A DNA stretch of 35,474 bases, taken from assembly GCA_027488155.1 (NCBI GenBank), contig JAIYCE010000067.1, positions 1-35,474 of the forward strand, written 5' to 3'. The stretch's first letter is position 1. Each line of letters begins with the position of its first letter. The stretch is from Hyphomicrobiales bacterium (lineage in GTDB: Bacteria; Pseudomonadota; Alphaproteobacteria; Rhizobiales; Beijerinckiaceae). Made by a program: the position numbers and the translations under genes. The notes beneath the pieces were generated by a model. It did no database searches and was not told where the DNA came from. It was given only the letters and a program-made list of their open reading frames with translations. Positions 17,999-26,232 of this stretch are shown here, piece after piece.

Positions 17999-20041
17999 AT
18001 GAGCCTTTTCGCGCACAGCTTGCAGGATAGCGTTGCGCTGATCGCCATCGGTGATCTCGGTGAAGCATTGGCGGCAGGGCTTGCTGCCCGGATCGCGCAT
18101 GACCAAGCCGATCCCGCCGTTTTGGGCATCGTCATTGCTTTTTCGGGCGTGTGCGGTGCAGCTGACGATGCCGCACAGGGTTCACGCTTCAAAGAATTGC
18201 CCGACCTTTTGCAGCAGATCGAAGCGGGTAGAAAACCTGTCATCACGGTGTGGCAGGGTGTGGCGCGCGATGAGGTTTGCGAATTCGGTCTCGCGTGCCA
18301 TGCGCGGATTATGACTGGGGACGCTCGCATCGGTCTCACTTATGTGAAGCGTGGATTGGTTCCCGGTGCGGGCGGTACACAGCGCCTTCCCCGGTTGAGT
18401 GGTTTGCATGCTGCGTTCGATCTCTTGCTGTCGGGCCGCATAATAGAAGCCGATGAAGCGCTGCGCTGCGGTCTAGTCGACTTTGTTTCAGAGAAGGACG
18501 CCCTTGCTGAGGCGATTGCGTTGGTGCGACGTCTGTCTGGCACCGCTTTACGCCGTACAGGTTTATTGTCTATGCCCGCTTGCCAAGCGGTCGATATCGA
18601 ACATGTGACTGCGCCGTTTTTACGCCGATTGCGCGGTCAGGATGCGCCGCAGGAGATTGTGCGGTTGGTTTGTCTTGCCTCTACGCATGATTATGCGTTG
18701 GCTCTGGCTGAAGAGTATGCAACTGCAACAAATATTGCGCAGGGATCGCAAGCTGCAGCTTTTCGCCATGTGGCATGGGCCGAACGCGATCTTGCGCGGC
18801 GCGTGAAAGAAGAATCCAAATCGGCACGCGCGATCCAGTCTGTCGGAATTGTCGGCGCGGGAACGATGGGAACAGGCATCGCAGTAGCTTTTCTCGATGT
18901 CGGTTATGACGTCACTTTGATTGAGGCAGACGATGCCGCCTTGGCGCGCGGCGTGCAGCGGATTGAGGCAATCTATGATCGCCTTGTCGTGGGTGGGCGC
19001 ATGCCAGATGCTGTGCGGCGCGAGCGGCTAGAGCGACTTCTGCCCCACACCGAACTTACAGCGTTGCGATCGGCGGATCTCGTGCTCGAGGCGATCTTTG
19101 AGGACATGAATGCTAAGTCGGCGCTCCTCGCCAAGCTCGACGCCATTACTAAACCTTCCTGCGTCCTTGCAACGAATACGTCTTATCTCAATATCGATCA
19201 CATGGCAGATGGCTTGGCCGATCCGTCCCGATTGGTCGGGATGCATTTTTTTTCGCCAGCCCACATCATGAAAATGCTGGAAGTGGTGAAGGCAACACAC
19301 ACAGCATCGGATGTTGTGGCAACCGCGCTCGCGGTCGGCCGCCGCCTTGGCAAGATAGCAGTAGTGGCTGGCGTTTGCGATGGCTTCATTGGCAATCGCA
19401 TCTTCTCGAAGTATCGCGCGCTGTGCGAGTTCATGCTTGAAGAAGGTGCACTGCCATTCGAAATCGATGACGCGCTTGAGACTTATGGTTTTGCAATGGG
19501 GCCGTTTGCAGCCTCCGATCTCGCAGGGCTCGATATTTCATGGGCACGCCGCAAATCGCTCGCGCTGACGCGCCATCCTGACGAACGCTATGTGCCAATC
19601 GCCGATCAGATTTGCGAAATGGGGCGCTTCGGACAGAAAACGGGTTCGGGCTGGTATCGCTATGACAAGGGCAAGCGTCTGCGCGATCCGGAGATCGACG
19701 CGCTGGTACGCGCGCACGCGGCCAAGGCTGGTTACCCGCAAAAGGCGTGGACAGCGGATGAGATTGTCGCGCGTATTCTCGCGGTGATGGCGAATGAAGG
19801 CTTACAGATTCTAGACGATGGCATTGCAGCGCAGGCCAGCGATATCGATCTCGTCCTCCTCAATGGCTATGGCTTTCCTGCCTACCGCGGTGGCCCGATG
19901 TTCGCGGCGGATCAGATGGGTTGGGAGCGCGTGGTTCAACTGATGGAATCGATTGCTTCGCTGAGCGGGCCTTCATTTACGGTGACGCCGCGTATACGGG
20001 CACTTGCAGCCGATCACAGCCGCATCCATGCTGCGGTTTGA
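17999..20041 (+). CDS. Crotonase-like / 3-hydroxyacyl-CoA dehydrogenase fusion
   Basis: The 680-residue protein joins a crotonase-like domain (1 to about 270) to a 3-hydroxyacyl-CoA dehydrogenase. The dehydrogenase is well preserved: NAD site GIVGAGTMGTGIA, catalytic His in GMHFFSPAHIMKMLEVV, GFIGNRIFSKY, and the C-terminal FGQKTGSGWYRY plus a second helical domain with NGYGFPAYRGGPMF. The crotonase half keeps PGAGGTQRLPRL and Glu95, but the second catalytic Glu is Tyr115 (LTYVKRGLVPG), the oxyanion-hole glycines are replaced by ARDEVCE, and the first oxyanion strand is unrecognisable. Hydratase activity is therefore doubtful, while dehydrogenase activity is likely. It starts 13 bases after the flavoenzyme stop. 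The ATG at 17999 is favoured; upstream codons lie inside the previous gene. Confidence 0.92.
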   Translation: MSLFAHSLQDSVALIAIGDLGEALAAGLAARIAHDQADPAVLGIVIAFSGVCGAADDAAQGSRFKELPDLLQQIEAGRKPVITVWQGVARDEVCEFGLACHARIMTGDARIGLTYVKRGLVPGAGGTQRLPRLSGLHAAFDLLLSGRIIEADEALRCGLVDFVSEKDALAEAIALVRRLSGTALRRTGLLSMPACQAVDIEHVTAPFLRRLRGQDAPQEIVRLVCLASTHDYALALAEEYATATNIAQGSQAAAFRHVAWAERDLARRVKEESKSARAIQSVGIVGAGTMGTGIAVAFLDVGYDVTLIEADDAALARGVQRIEAIYDRLVVGGRMPDAVRRERLERLLPHTELTALRSADLVLEAIFEDMNAKSALLAKLDAITKPSCVLATNTSYLNIDHMADGLADPSRLVGMHFFSPAHIMKMLEVVKATHTASDVVATALAVGRRLGKIAVVAGVCDGFIGNRIFSKYRALCEFMLEEGALPFEIDDALETYGFAMGPFAASDLAGLDISWARRKSLALTRHPDERYVPIADQICEMGRFGQKTGSGWYRYDKGKRLRDPEIDALVRAHAAKAGYPQKAWTADEIVARILAVMANEGLQILDDGIAAQASDIDLVLLNGYGFPAYRGGPMFAADQMGWERVVQLMESIASLSGPSFTVTPRIRALAADHSRIHAAV

Positions 20042-20133
20042 TCCCGATTGAAGTTGAACGCCGCTCGCGATAAGCCCGATGGCAAGCCCGCCTCGCGCCT
20101 TGCTTGGTTGGTTAGTAGAGAATGGAGTGCGCG

Positions 20134-21423
20134 ATGGGGCGTTTCACATATCCCCGTTATGATGACCGGTGCGGTTGGAACGCGCTCTTGCCAAAGCGCA
20201 TGCCGCGTCCCTCGGCGCAGGGCGAACATCGCGTCAAATATGCGATTATTGGCGGCGGTTATACAGGGCTTGCAGCAGCGCGCCGTCTTCATACGCTCGA
20301 CCCGAATGCTGAAATCGCAGTTCTTGAAGCAACAGAAATCGGCGAGGGGTCATCGGCCCGTAATTCCGGTTTCGCCAGTCAGCATGATCTGAAGCTCGAT
20401 CTGTCAGGTACGCAACTCGTTCATGCCGATACGCTCAATGCCTGTCTGCGTGAAGGGTTCGGCGCGCTGACGGATGCGATGGAGCAGGGCGGCTTCACAT
20501 GTGAGATGCAGCATACAGGGCGCATCACTGCGGCCGCGACGCCGCTTGGCGTCGAAAAAGTTGAGGGCATGGTGTCGCGCGCCAAGACGCTTGGCGTGGT
20601 GCATCGTTTCCTTGATCGCGCCGCCATCCGGCAGGCGACCGGAATGGATTATTATCAATGTGGTATCGCCATCGATGAAGGCCATTTGCTGCAACCGGCG
20701 GCTTTGATCCGCGGCCTTGCCGATACGTTGCCAAAAGCCATTGCGCTTTATGAAAATTCGCCTGTCGTGCGCTTCGAAGCTGGACCGCCTTCTATCGTCG
20801 CGACGGCTCAGGCGCGTTTTCTGGCTGATCATGTGATTTTTGCAACCAATGCGGCGATCAAGAATTTCGGTTACTGGCGCGACCGTTTGGTGACGATCTT
20901 CACTTTCGCCGGATTGACGGAGGCGCTGGATTCGCAGGATGCCGCAAATCTGGGCGATCCTGCTTGGGGCGTTCTGCCCTCGCACCGACTTGGTACGACC
21001 TTGCGTCGCGCTGGAAAGAATAGGCTCTTGGTACGCTCGCTCTACGCCTATGAGAAGCCGCTTGATCTACAGCATGTGCACAACGCTCTGACGTCGTGTT
21101 TTCATCGCCGCTATCCGATGTTAAAACATCGCAGGCTCGAACATGTCTGGAGTGGTACGACAGCCTTAACGATGAATGGTGCGCCGCGCTGGGGCAAAGT
21201 GGTCGAGGGCGTCTATGGTGCAGCCGGCTGCAATGGTTCAGGCATCGTCAAGGGCACTTTGCTGGGGCAGCGCCTTGCCAATCTCATCGTGACAGGTCAA
21301 CCACAGACCGATGTCGAGAACGTTTATGGACAGGCAAATTGGGTCGCGCCCGAACCGTTCCGAAGCATTGGTTTCCATGCCATTTCTGCGGTGGAACGGC
21401 GCAAGGCTGGACTCGAAATGTAA
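20134..21423 (+). CDS. DAO-family FAD-dependent oxidoreductase
   Basis: The 429-residue protein has a short N-terminal region (MGRFTYPRYDDRCGWNALLP), the FAD motif AIIGGGYTGLAAARR (residues 38-50), EIGEGSSARNSGF, and a late GVYGAAGCNGSGIVKGTLLGQRLA loop, as in D-amino-acid-oxidase/gamma-glutamylputrescine-oxidase-like enzymes. It would oxidise an amine or amino acid to an imine with FAD. The ATG at 20134 has GGAG 6 bases upstream; an ATG at 20122 would add four residues. It lies 92 bases after the dehydrogenase fusion on the same strand and may share its transcript, but no step of the aryl-CoA pathway obviously needs it. Confidence 0.88.
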   Translation: MGRFTYPRYDDRCGWNALLPKRMPRPSAQGEHRVKYAIIGGGYTGLAAARRLHTLDPNAEIAVLEATEIGEGSSARNSGFASQHDLKLDLSGTQLVHADTLNACLREGFGALTDAMEQGGFTCEMQHTGRITAAATPLGVEKVEGMVSRAKTLGVVHRFLDRAAIRQATGMDYYQCGIAIDEGHLLQPAALIRGLADTLPKAIALYENSPVVRFEAGPPSIVATAQARFLADHVIFATNAAIKNFGYWRDRLVTIFTFAGLTEALDSQDAANLGDPAWGVLPSHRLGTTLRRAGKNRLLVRSLYAYEKPLDLQHVHNALTSCFHRRYPMLKHRRLEHVWSGTTALTMNGAPRWGKVVEGVYGAAGCNGSGIVKGTLLGQRLANLIVTGQPQTDVENVYGQANWVAPEPFRSIGFHAISAVERRKAGLEM

Positions 21424-21426
21424 TCG

Positions 21427-23070
21427 TCATTCGACGATCAGATTGCAAAACGCAAAACGCTCGCCATCGAACAGTCCCTTATCGCTCAGCTTCAAACGCG
21501 GGATGACGAGGAGCGCCATGAACGATAACGCCATCATCGGCGAGCGTAATTGCGAGCCGAGTGCGTGCGCCTTTTTATTGAGCGATGAAAAATCGCGCGC
21601 CACATCGTCGCCATTTCGGTCACTCATCAATCCGGCAACTGGTAGCGGCAGCACATCCATATGATTGCCATCCGTAGCTGCGAGGCCGCCGCGTGTTTCG
21701 ATGACGGCATTGATCGCCTGCAACAACGAAAAGGAATCGCAACCGACGGCAACGATATTGTGCGAATCATGGGCGACGCTTGACGCGATGGCGCCGCTTT
21801 TCAATCCGAAGCCCCTCACCAAGGCCAAAGCGGGTGGTGCCTTCGTATAACGGTTGACGACTGCCATCAGCAGAATGTCGCGCTCCGGCATAGCGTGGAT
21901 TTCGCCATCGATGACGGGGATGGTTTCGATCGCTTCGCTGGTGACCAGTTGCCCATCATGGGCAACGATGATGCGGCATTGCACGGATGAGGCATGGGCA
22001 TTGGCCGCAATGCATAAAGATTCAGGCGATACGGGCGGCGCGTCGAACCGGTTGATGGGTTTTGCAGCGCGATAGGGCAAAAGGGTTTTGTTGCCGTCAA
22101 ACAGTAAGACACCATCAATATAGGTTTTGAGCACGCGGAATGAGTGGAGATCGGCCAGGAGCGCGCCTGTCATCGGCTCGCCCACCTGCAATTGTCCGAG
22201 TGGCAGGTGATAATGTGCCCGCGGGGTGAGGCAGGCAGCGGTGAGAACATCGAAGACGTCATAGCCGAGCGCACAGGCCCGTGCTGCCAGCCGGTTAATG
22301 TGACCTTCGACAAGATCGTCGGGATGGCAATCATCGGTGCAGAACATGATTTGGCCCGGATGACGCGCGAGGAGCGGATGGAGTGCGTCGAAATTGCGCG
22401 CGGCTGAGCCTTCGCGAATGATAATCGTCATTCCGGCAGCGATCTTGTCTTCAGCCTCGTCAAGGCTAAAGCATTCGTGATCGGTCGAGATGCCCGCCGC
22501 AGCGTAGCGTCGCGCTTCTTCGCCGCGCAGGCCGGGGGCATGCCCGTCGACCGGAAGGTTTCGGTAATGGGCAGCAGCGATCTTTGCCATCAGATCGGGA
22601 TCGCCAGCCAGAACGCCGGGGAAATTCATCACCTCAGAAAGATAGCCGATGCCCGGTTCGTCCAGCAGCGTCGCGACATCGGCGGGATTGAGGACGGCGC
22701 CAGCGGTTTCGAAGGGGGTTGCTGGAACGCAGCTTGGTGCGCCGAAAAGTATGTGAAGCGGTGTCTGCTGGGCTTCGCTCAGCATAAAGCGTACCCCATC
22801 AAGGCCCAGCACATTGGCGATCTCATGGGGATCGGAGATGGTCGCAACCGTCCCATGCCGAAGAGCAAGCCGAGCGAACTCTGCCGGCGGAAGTAGGCTG
22901 CTCTCGATATGAACATGTGCGTCGATGAAACCCGGCACGAGAAAGGGCCAGTCCGCGCGAGCGGGACCGCGCGGGCTTATCGATGTGATTCGCCCGTTCT
23001 GCCAGTCGATCTCACAGGCGGTGATCGTTCGGGTCGCGATGTCGACGAGATTGGCTTCCATCCGGCCCAT
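21427..23070 (-). CDS. ade: Adenine deaminase
   Basis: The 547-residue amidohydrolase carries the Ade-specific series: PGFIDAHVHIESSLLPP (metal ligands His52 and His54, Glu56), ISDPHEIANVLG, VDGHAPGLRG, STDHECFSLDEAEDKIAAGM, CTDDCHPDDLVEGH and, in the C-terminal domain, IASSVAHDSHNIVAVG. It converts adenine to hypoxanthine and ammonia with a binuclear metal centre, for purine salvage or nitrogen supply. The ATG at 23070 is chosen because AGGAGA lies 6 bases upstream; the frame stays open for 18 codons before it but has no ribosome site. Convergent with the DAO gene, with only 3 bases between stops. Confidence 0.94.
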   Translation of the reverse strand: MGRMEANLVDIATRTITACEIDWQNGRITSISPRGPARADWPFLVPGFIDAHVHIESSLLPPAEFARLALRHGTVATISDPHEIANVLGLDGVRFMLSEAQQTPLHILFGAPSCVPATPFETAGAVLNPADVATLLDEPGIGYLSEVMNFPGVLAGDPDLMAKIAAAHYRNLPVDGHAPGLRGEEARRYAAAGISTDHECFSLDEAEDKIAAGMTIIIREGSAARNFDALHPLLARHPGQIMFCTDDCHPDDLVEGHINRLAARACALGYDVFDVLTAACLTPRAHYHLPLGQLQVGEPMTGALLADLHSFRVLKTYIDGVLLFDGNKTLLPYRAAKPINRFDAPPVSPESLCIAANAHASSVQCRIIVAHDGQLVTSEAIETIPVIDGEIHAMPERDILLMAVVNRYTKAPPALALVRGFGLKSGAIASSVAHDSHNIVAVGCDSFSLLQAINAVIETRGGLAATDGNHMDVLPLPVAGLMSDRNGDDVARDFSSLNKKAHALGSQLRSPMMALSFMALLVIPRLKLSDKGLFDGERFAFCNLIVE

Positions 23071-23090
23071 GCATTGTCTCCTTTTCAGGG

Positions 23091-23118
23091 TGCCAGAGTG
23101 GGCTGCCAGAGCATGGGC
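23091..23118. repeat. Short imperfect tandem repeat before ade
   Basis: TGCCAGAG-TGGGC (23091-23103) is followed directly by TGCCAGAG-CATGGGC (23104-23118). The pair sits 20 bases upstream of the ade start, in the ade/small-protein divergent gap, and could be a regulator's half-sites or chance. Confidence 0.35.
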
Positions 23119-23219
23119 TGTCAAAATGGCAGCTCATCGGACTTGATCTGAAGCAAGGCCGCGCGTCAGCATGGGGCGTAGAGCGAGAGCCATGCTGCAA
23201 GCGCGGTGGAGCAGAGCGT

Positions 23220-23549
23220 ATGTTTCGAGTGGGATTATTATGTATTGCCCTTGTCTTGCTGGCCGGGCGCGCGGCCGAGGCGGCGATCACGACCTATAGC
23301 TGCAAGACTTCGGGCGTCGCTTACAGGCTCATCCTCGACGATGATGCAGGCACACTCGTTTCCGTGATGCAGGGCAAGGAAACTATTTATGGCGTGCGTG
23401 GCATCAAGCGCGAAATGGGAACGCTGACCGTCAATGGATATGTGAGCGGGCGCGGAACTGATTTCGTGCTCACGCATCGGTTCTCGCCTTCGATCACTTA
23501 CACTTACGGCAATGGCGGACAGCGGGTGGATTCGTGCACCGTGGAATAA
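23220..23549 (+). CDS. Small secreted protein of unknown function
   Basis: I do not recognise a family. The 109-residue product has a clear signal peptide (MFRVGLLCIALVLLAGRAAEA, cut near residue 22) and a mature part of about 87 residues, rich in beta-prone stretches (SYTYG-like, VNGYVSGRGTDFVL), with two cysteines only, Cys28 and Cys106, near its two ends. These could form one disulfide in the periplasm. GGTGGAG lies about 10 bases before the ATG. Codon usage resembles its neighbours and the frame is intact. It ends 9 bases before the M48 peptidase stop on the other strand. Confidence 0.7.
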   Translation: MFRVGLLCIALVLLAGRAAEAAITTYSCKTSGVAYRLILDDDAGTLVSVMQGKETIYGVRGIKREMGTLTVNGYVSGRGTDFVLTHRFSPSITYTYGNGGQRVDSCTVE

Positions 23550-23558
23550 TGGTGGCTG

Positions 23559-24404
23559 TCAGAGCGCCGCGCGAAGCGAGGCGAACAGCGCAGTCAACCG
23601 ATCCATCCACGAATTGGTTTGAGGTGCGTTTGCCGTTCCGGTCGCGGTCCTATCCCAATGGGCGAGGCGCTCAGGTCCGGCAGGATGGGTTCTCAGAAAG
23701 CGCGGCGTTGTATCGCCTTTTGAAAGCGCGCCCATCGCCAGCAACATGCCGCGTGCATTTTTCGGATCATAGCCTGCGCGCCGCAGGATTTCGGATGCGA
23801 GCGCGTCGGCTTCGATCTCGTTCTCCACACTGAAGGCCAGCACACCCGCTTTGGCACCCACACCAGCCGCTGTTTGACGCGCCGTCTGGACTAGACCCCC
23901 CGGGAGCGGCAGGCCCAGCTCGACCGCGAGCCATTGCGCGCCCAGGACGATTAGAATGTCGGCGACAAAGGCACCGATCCCCGCATTGCGATTGGTTTCG
24001 GCGATGTGGTCAAGAATATGGTGGGCCTGCTCATGGGCCAACACCATCGCGATGTCGGTTTCATCGCGCGCCGCACTGAAAAGGCCGCCATGCATGACGA
24101 TCTGGTCCTGACCGGACGCAAACGCGTTGAATACTGGATCGTGCCTATACTCGACCCGCCACCGGCATTGGCCGCCGCCCTTCTCGCGACACACGGCTGT
24201 GGCGGCCGGCCGGAGGCGTGCTTCGACCCGCTGGAGCGTCGTTTCAGCCAATTGCCGGTCTGGCAGAACGATTTTAGGAGCTGGTGTTGCCTCAATCTCC
24301 TGGGCCGCCGCCGCCACCTCTTGGCGCGCGATGGGAGCCTGCTCTTGTCCGCAGCCTGTGAGGAGAAGAAGGGCACACAGCCCCACGGCGATCGCTTGTC
24401 TCAT
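23559..24404 (-). CDS. M48-family metallopeptidase lipoprotein
   Basis: The 281-residue protein starts with a lipoprotein signal, MRQAIAVGLCALLLLTGC, with the lipobox ending at Cys18. The zinc motif HEQAHH (HExxH, residues 124-128) and the downstream ENEIEADALA (about 194-203), which supplies the third ligand, place it in peptidase family M48. GMLLAMGALSKGDTTPRFLRTHP matches the C-terminal region of BepA/LoiP-like periplasmic proteases, which act in outer-membrane quality control. No TPR domain follows, so it is the short form. Divergent from the ABC binding protein at 24574; the 169-base gap holds small hairpins but no promoter I can defend. Confidence 0.9.
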   Translation of the reverse strand: MRQAIAVGLCALLLLTGCGQEQAPIARQEVAAAAQEIEATPAPKIVLPDRQLAETTLQRVEARLRPAATAVCREKGGGQCRWRVEYRHDPVFNAFASGQDQIVMHGGLFSAARDETDIAMVLAHEQAHHILDHIAETNRNAGIGAFVADILIVLGAQWLAVELGLPLPGGLVQTARQTAAGVGAKAGVLAFSVENEIEADALASEILRRAGYDPKNARGMLLAMGALSKGDTTPRFLRTHPAGPERLAHWDRTATGTANAPQTNSWMDRLTALFASLRAAL

Positions 24405-24573
24405 GCGATGGGATGTGGGGTGCCGGTCCCTGTTCAGACAGGGCGTGCCGCCAGCCGGAGCCTTCGTGGGGGTGAGGCGTTTTGACGCCGCTGCTGCGGC
24501 AGCGTGACAGGCTGCCGGGTCTCAGGCTAGTTTTGCATGAGGACTGGGACACCAGCCGAAGGGGAGACGATCT

Positions 24574-26169
24574 ATGAAGACCTTTTCAAAAGCTTTTCTC
24601 GCGGTGCTTGCCGTCGGGACCATCTTGGCGTCGGGCGTCCAGGCGCAGACCCTGAAATGGGCTCGCTCGGGCGACTCGCTCACGCTCGATCCGCATGGGC
24701 AGAATGAAGGGCCAACGACAACGCTCAACAACCACATTTATGAGGCGCTGACCGAACGCGATGCCGCAGGCAAGCTCGGCCCGGCGCTTGCCGTTTCATG
24801 GCGCGTTTTGCCCAACGATCCGTCGGTGTGGGAATTCAAGCTGCGTCCCGGCGTGAAGTTTCACGATGGCACGCCGCTCACCGCAGACGATGTGGTGTTT
24901 TCCTATCAGCGCGCGATGCAACCGACTTCCGACTTCAAGGGCTATCTGACGAGCGTGGCCGACGTCACTAAGGTTGATGACAACACGGTCCAGATCAAAA
25001 CGAAGAGCCCCGATCCGCTCCTGATCAACGCTACAAACTCCATTCTGATCATGAGCAAGGCGTGGGCAGAAAAGAATAACACGACGAAGGCGCAGGACTT
25101 CAAGAACAAGGAAGAAAACTTCGCCGTTCGTAACGCGAATGGGACAGGTCCTTTCGTTCTCGTGTCGCGCGAACCTGACGTTAAGACGGTGATGAAGCGG
25201 AACGATGCCTATTGGGGCAAGGGCGAAGTGCCGCTCCAAGTCACTGAAATCATCTACACGCCAATCAAAGCCGATGCGACCCGCGTTGCCGCGCTTTTGT
25301 CGGGTGAGATCGATTTCGTGCAGGACGTGCCGGTGCAGGACATCGCTAAGCTGAAGGAAGATCAGAAGATCCGCTTGAATAGCGGCCCTGAGAACCGGAC
25401 GATCTTCTTTGGCATGAATGTCGGTGCAGCCGATTTGAAATCGGACAATGTCGACGGCAAGAACCCGTTCGCCGACAAGCGCGTGCGTCAGGCCATGAAC
25501 ATGGCGGTCAACCGCGCAGCGATCCAGCGCGTTGTCATGCGCGGCGAGTCCATCCCGACGGGTGTCATCATGCCGCCCTTCGTGAATGGTTGGACAAAAG
25601 AGCTTGATGCAGTTCCCGTTGGCGACGTCGCCGCAGCCAAGAAGCTGATGGCCGATGCAGGCTATCCGAACGGCTTCTCCGTGACGCTGCACTGCCCGAA
25701 CGATCGCTACGTCAATGACGAAGCGATTTGTCAGGCGGTGGTCGGTATGTGGGCGCAGATCGGCATCAAGGTGAATCTCGTCAGCCAATCGAAGTCGATT
25801 CATTTCCCGCTGGTGCTGAAGCAGCCTGCTGAAACGGATCTCTATATGTATGGCTGGGGTGTGCCGACCTTCGACAGCAACTACATCTTCACTTTCCTCT
25901 ACCACACGCGGGAAGGCAGCCTCGGTTCCTCGAATGGCACGGGCTATTCGAATAAGGAGCTCGACAAGAAGATCCAGTCTCTCAACATTGAGACTGACAC
26001 AGCGAAGCGCAACGCGACGATCGCCGAAATCTGGAAAGTGCTGAAGGATGATATTGTTTACATCCCGATCCACAACCAGACGCTTGCATATGCGATGAAA
26101 AAGAACATCGACATTCCGGTCGACGTGTCCAACACGCCGAAGCTGAAAATGGTGAAGTTCGCAAACTGA
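24574..26169 (+). CDS. ABC transporter substrate-binding protein, peptide/nickel (SBP_bac_5) family
   Basis: The 531-residue protein has a signal peptide (MKTFSKAFLAVLAVGTILAS, cut after VQA near residue 24), the opening LKWARSGDSLTLDPHGQNEG, and the family signature FKLRPGVKFHDGTPLTADDVVFSYQRA. RVRQAMNMAVNRAAI and WAQIGIKVNLVSQS are typical of DppA/OppA-like proteins. It binds a peptide-like or amide-type ligand in the periplasm. GGGGAG lies 8 bases before the ATG. An intrinsic-terminator-like hairpin follows before the permease genes. The neighbouring carbamoylase and amidase suggest an N-acyl or carbamoyl amino-compound, which is inference. Confidence 0.92.
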   Translation: MKTFSKAFLAVLAVGTILASGVQAQTLKWARSGDSLTLDPHGQNEGPTTTLNNHIYEALTERDAAGKLGPALAVSWRVLPNDPSVWEFKLRPGVKFHDGTPLTADDVVFSYQRAMQPTSDFKGYLTSVADVTKVDDNTVQIKTKSPDPLLINATNSILIMSKAWAEKNNTTKAQDFKNKEENFAVRNANGTGPFVLVSREPDVKTVMKRNDAYWGKGEVPLQVTEIIYTPIKADATRVAALLSGEIDFVQDVPVQDIAKLKEDQKIRLNSGPENRTIFFGMNVGAADLKSDNVDGKNPFADKRVRQAMNMAVNRAAIQRVVMRGESIPTGVIMPPFVNGWTKELDAVPVGDVAAAKKLMADAGYPNGFSVTLHCPNDRYVNDEAICQAVVGMWAQIGIKVNLVSQSKSIHFPLVLKQPAETDLYMYGWGVPTFDSNYIFTFLYHTREGSLGSSNGTGYSNKELDKKIQSLNIETDTAKRNATIAEIWKVLKDDIVYIPIHNQTLAYAMKKNIDIPVDVSNTPKLKMVKFAN

Positions 26170-26186
26170 TCCTGACACAATGATGC

Positions 26187-26217
26187 GCCAGGGCCGCAAG
26201 GCCCTGGCCTCTTTTTT
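26187..26217 (+). terminator. Terminator-like hairpin between binding protein and permease
   Basis: GCCAGGGCC (26187-26195), loop GCAA, GGCCCTGGC (26200-26208), then CTC and six T. This is a full intrinsic-terminator pattern inside an operon, so partial read-through is expected, giving more binding protein than permease. A promoter downstream of it, before 26233, is not visible. Confidence 0.85.
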
Positions 26218-26232
26218 GGATTTCCCAATCAA

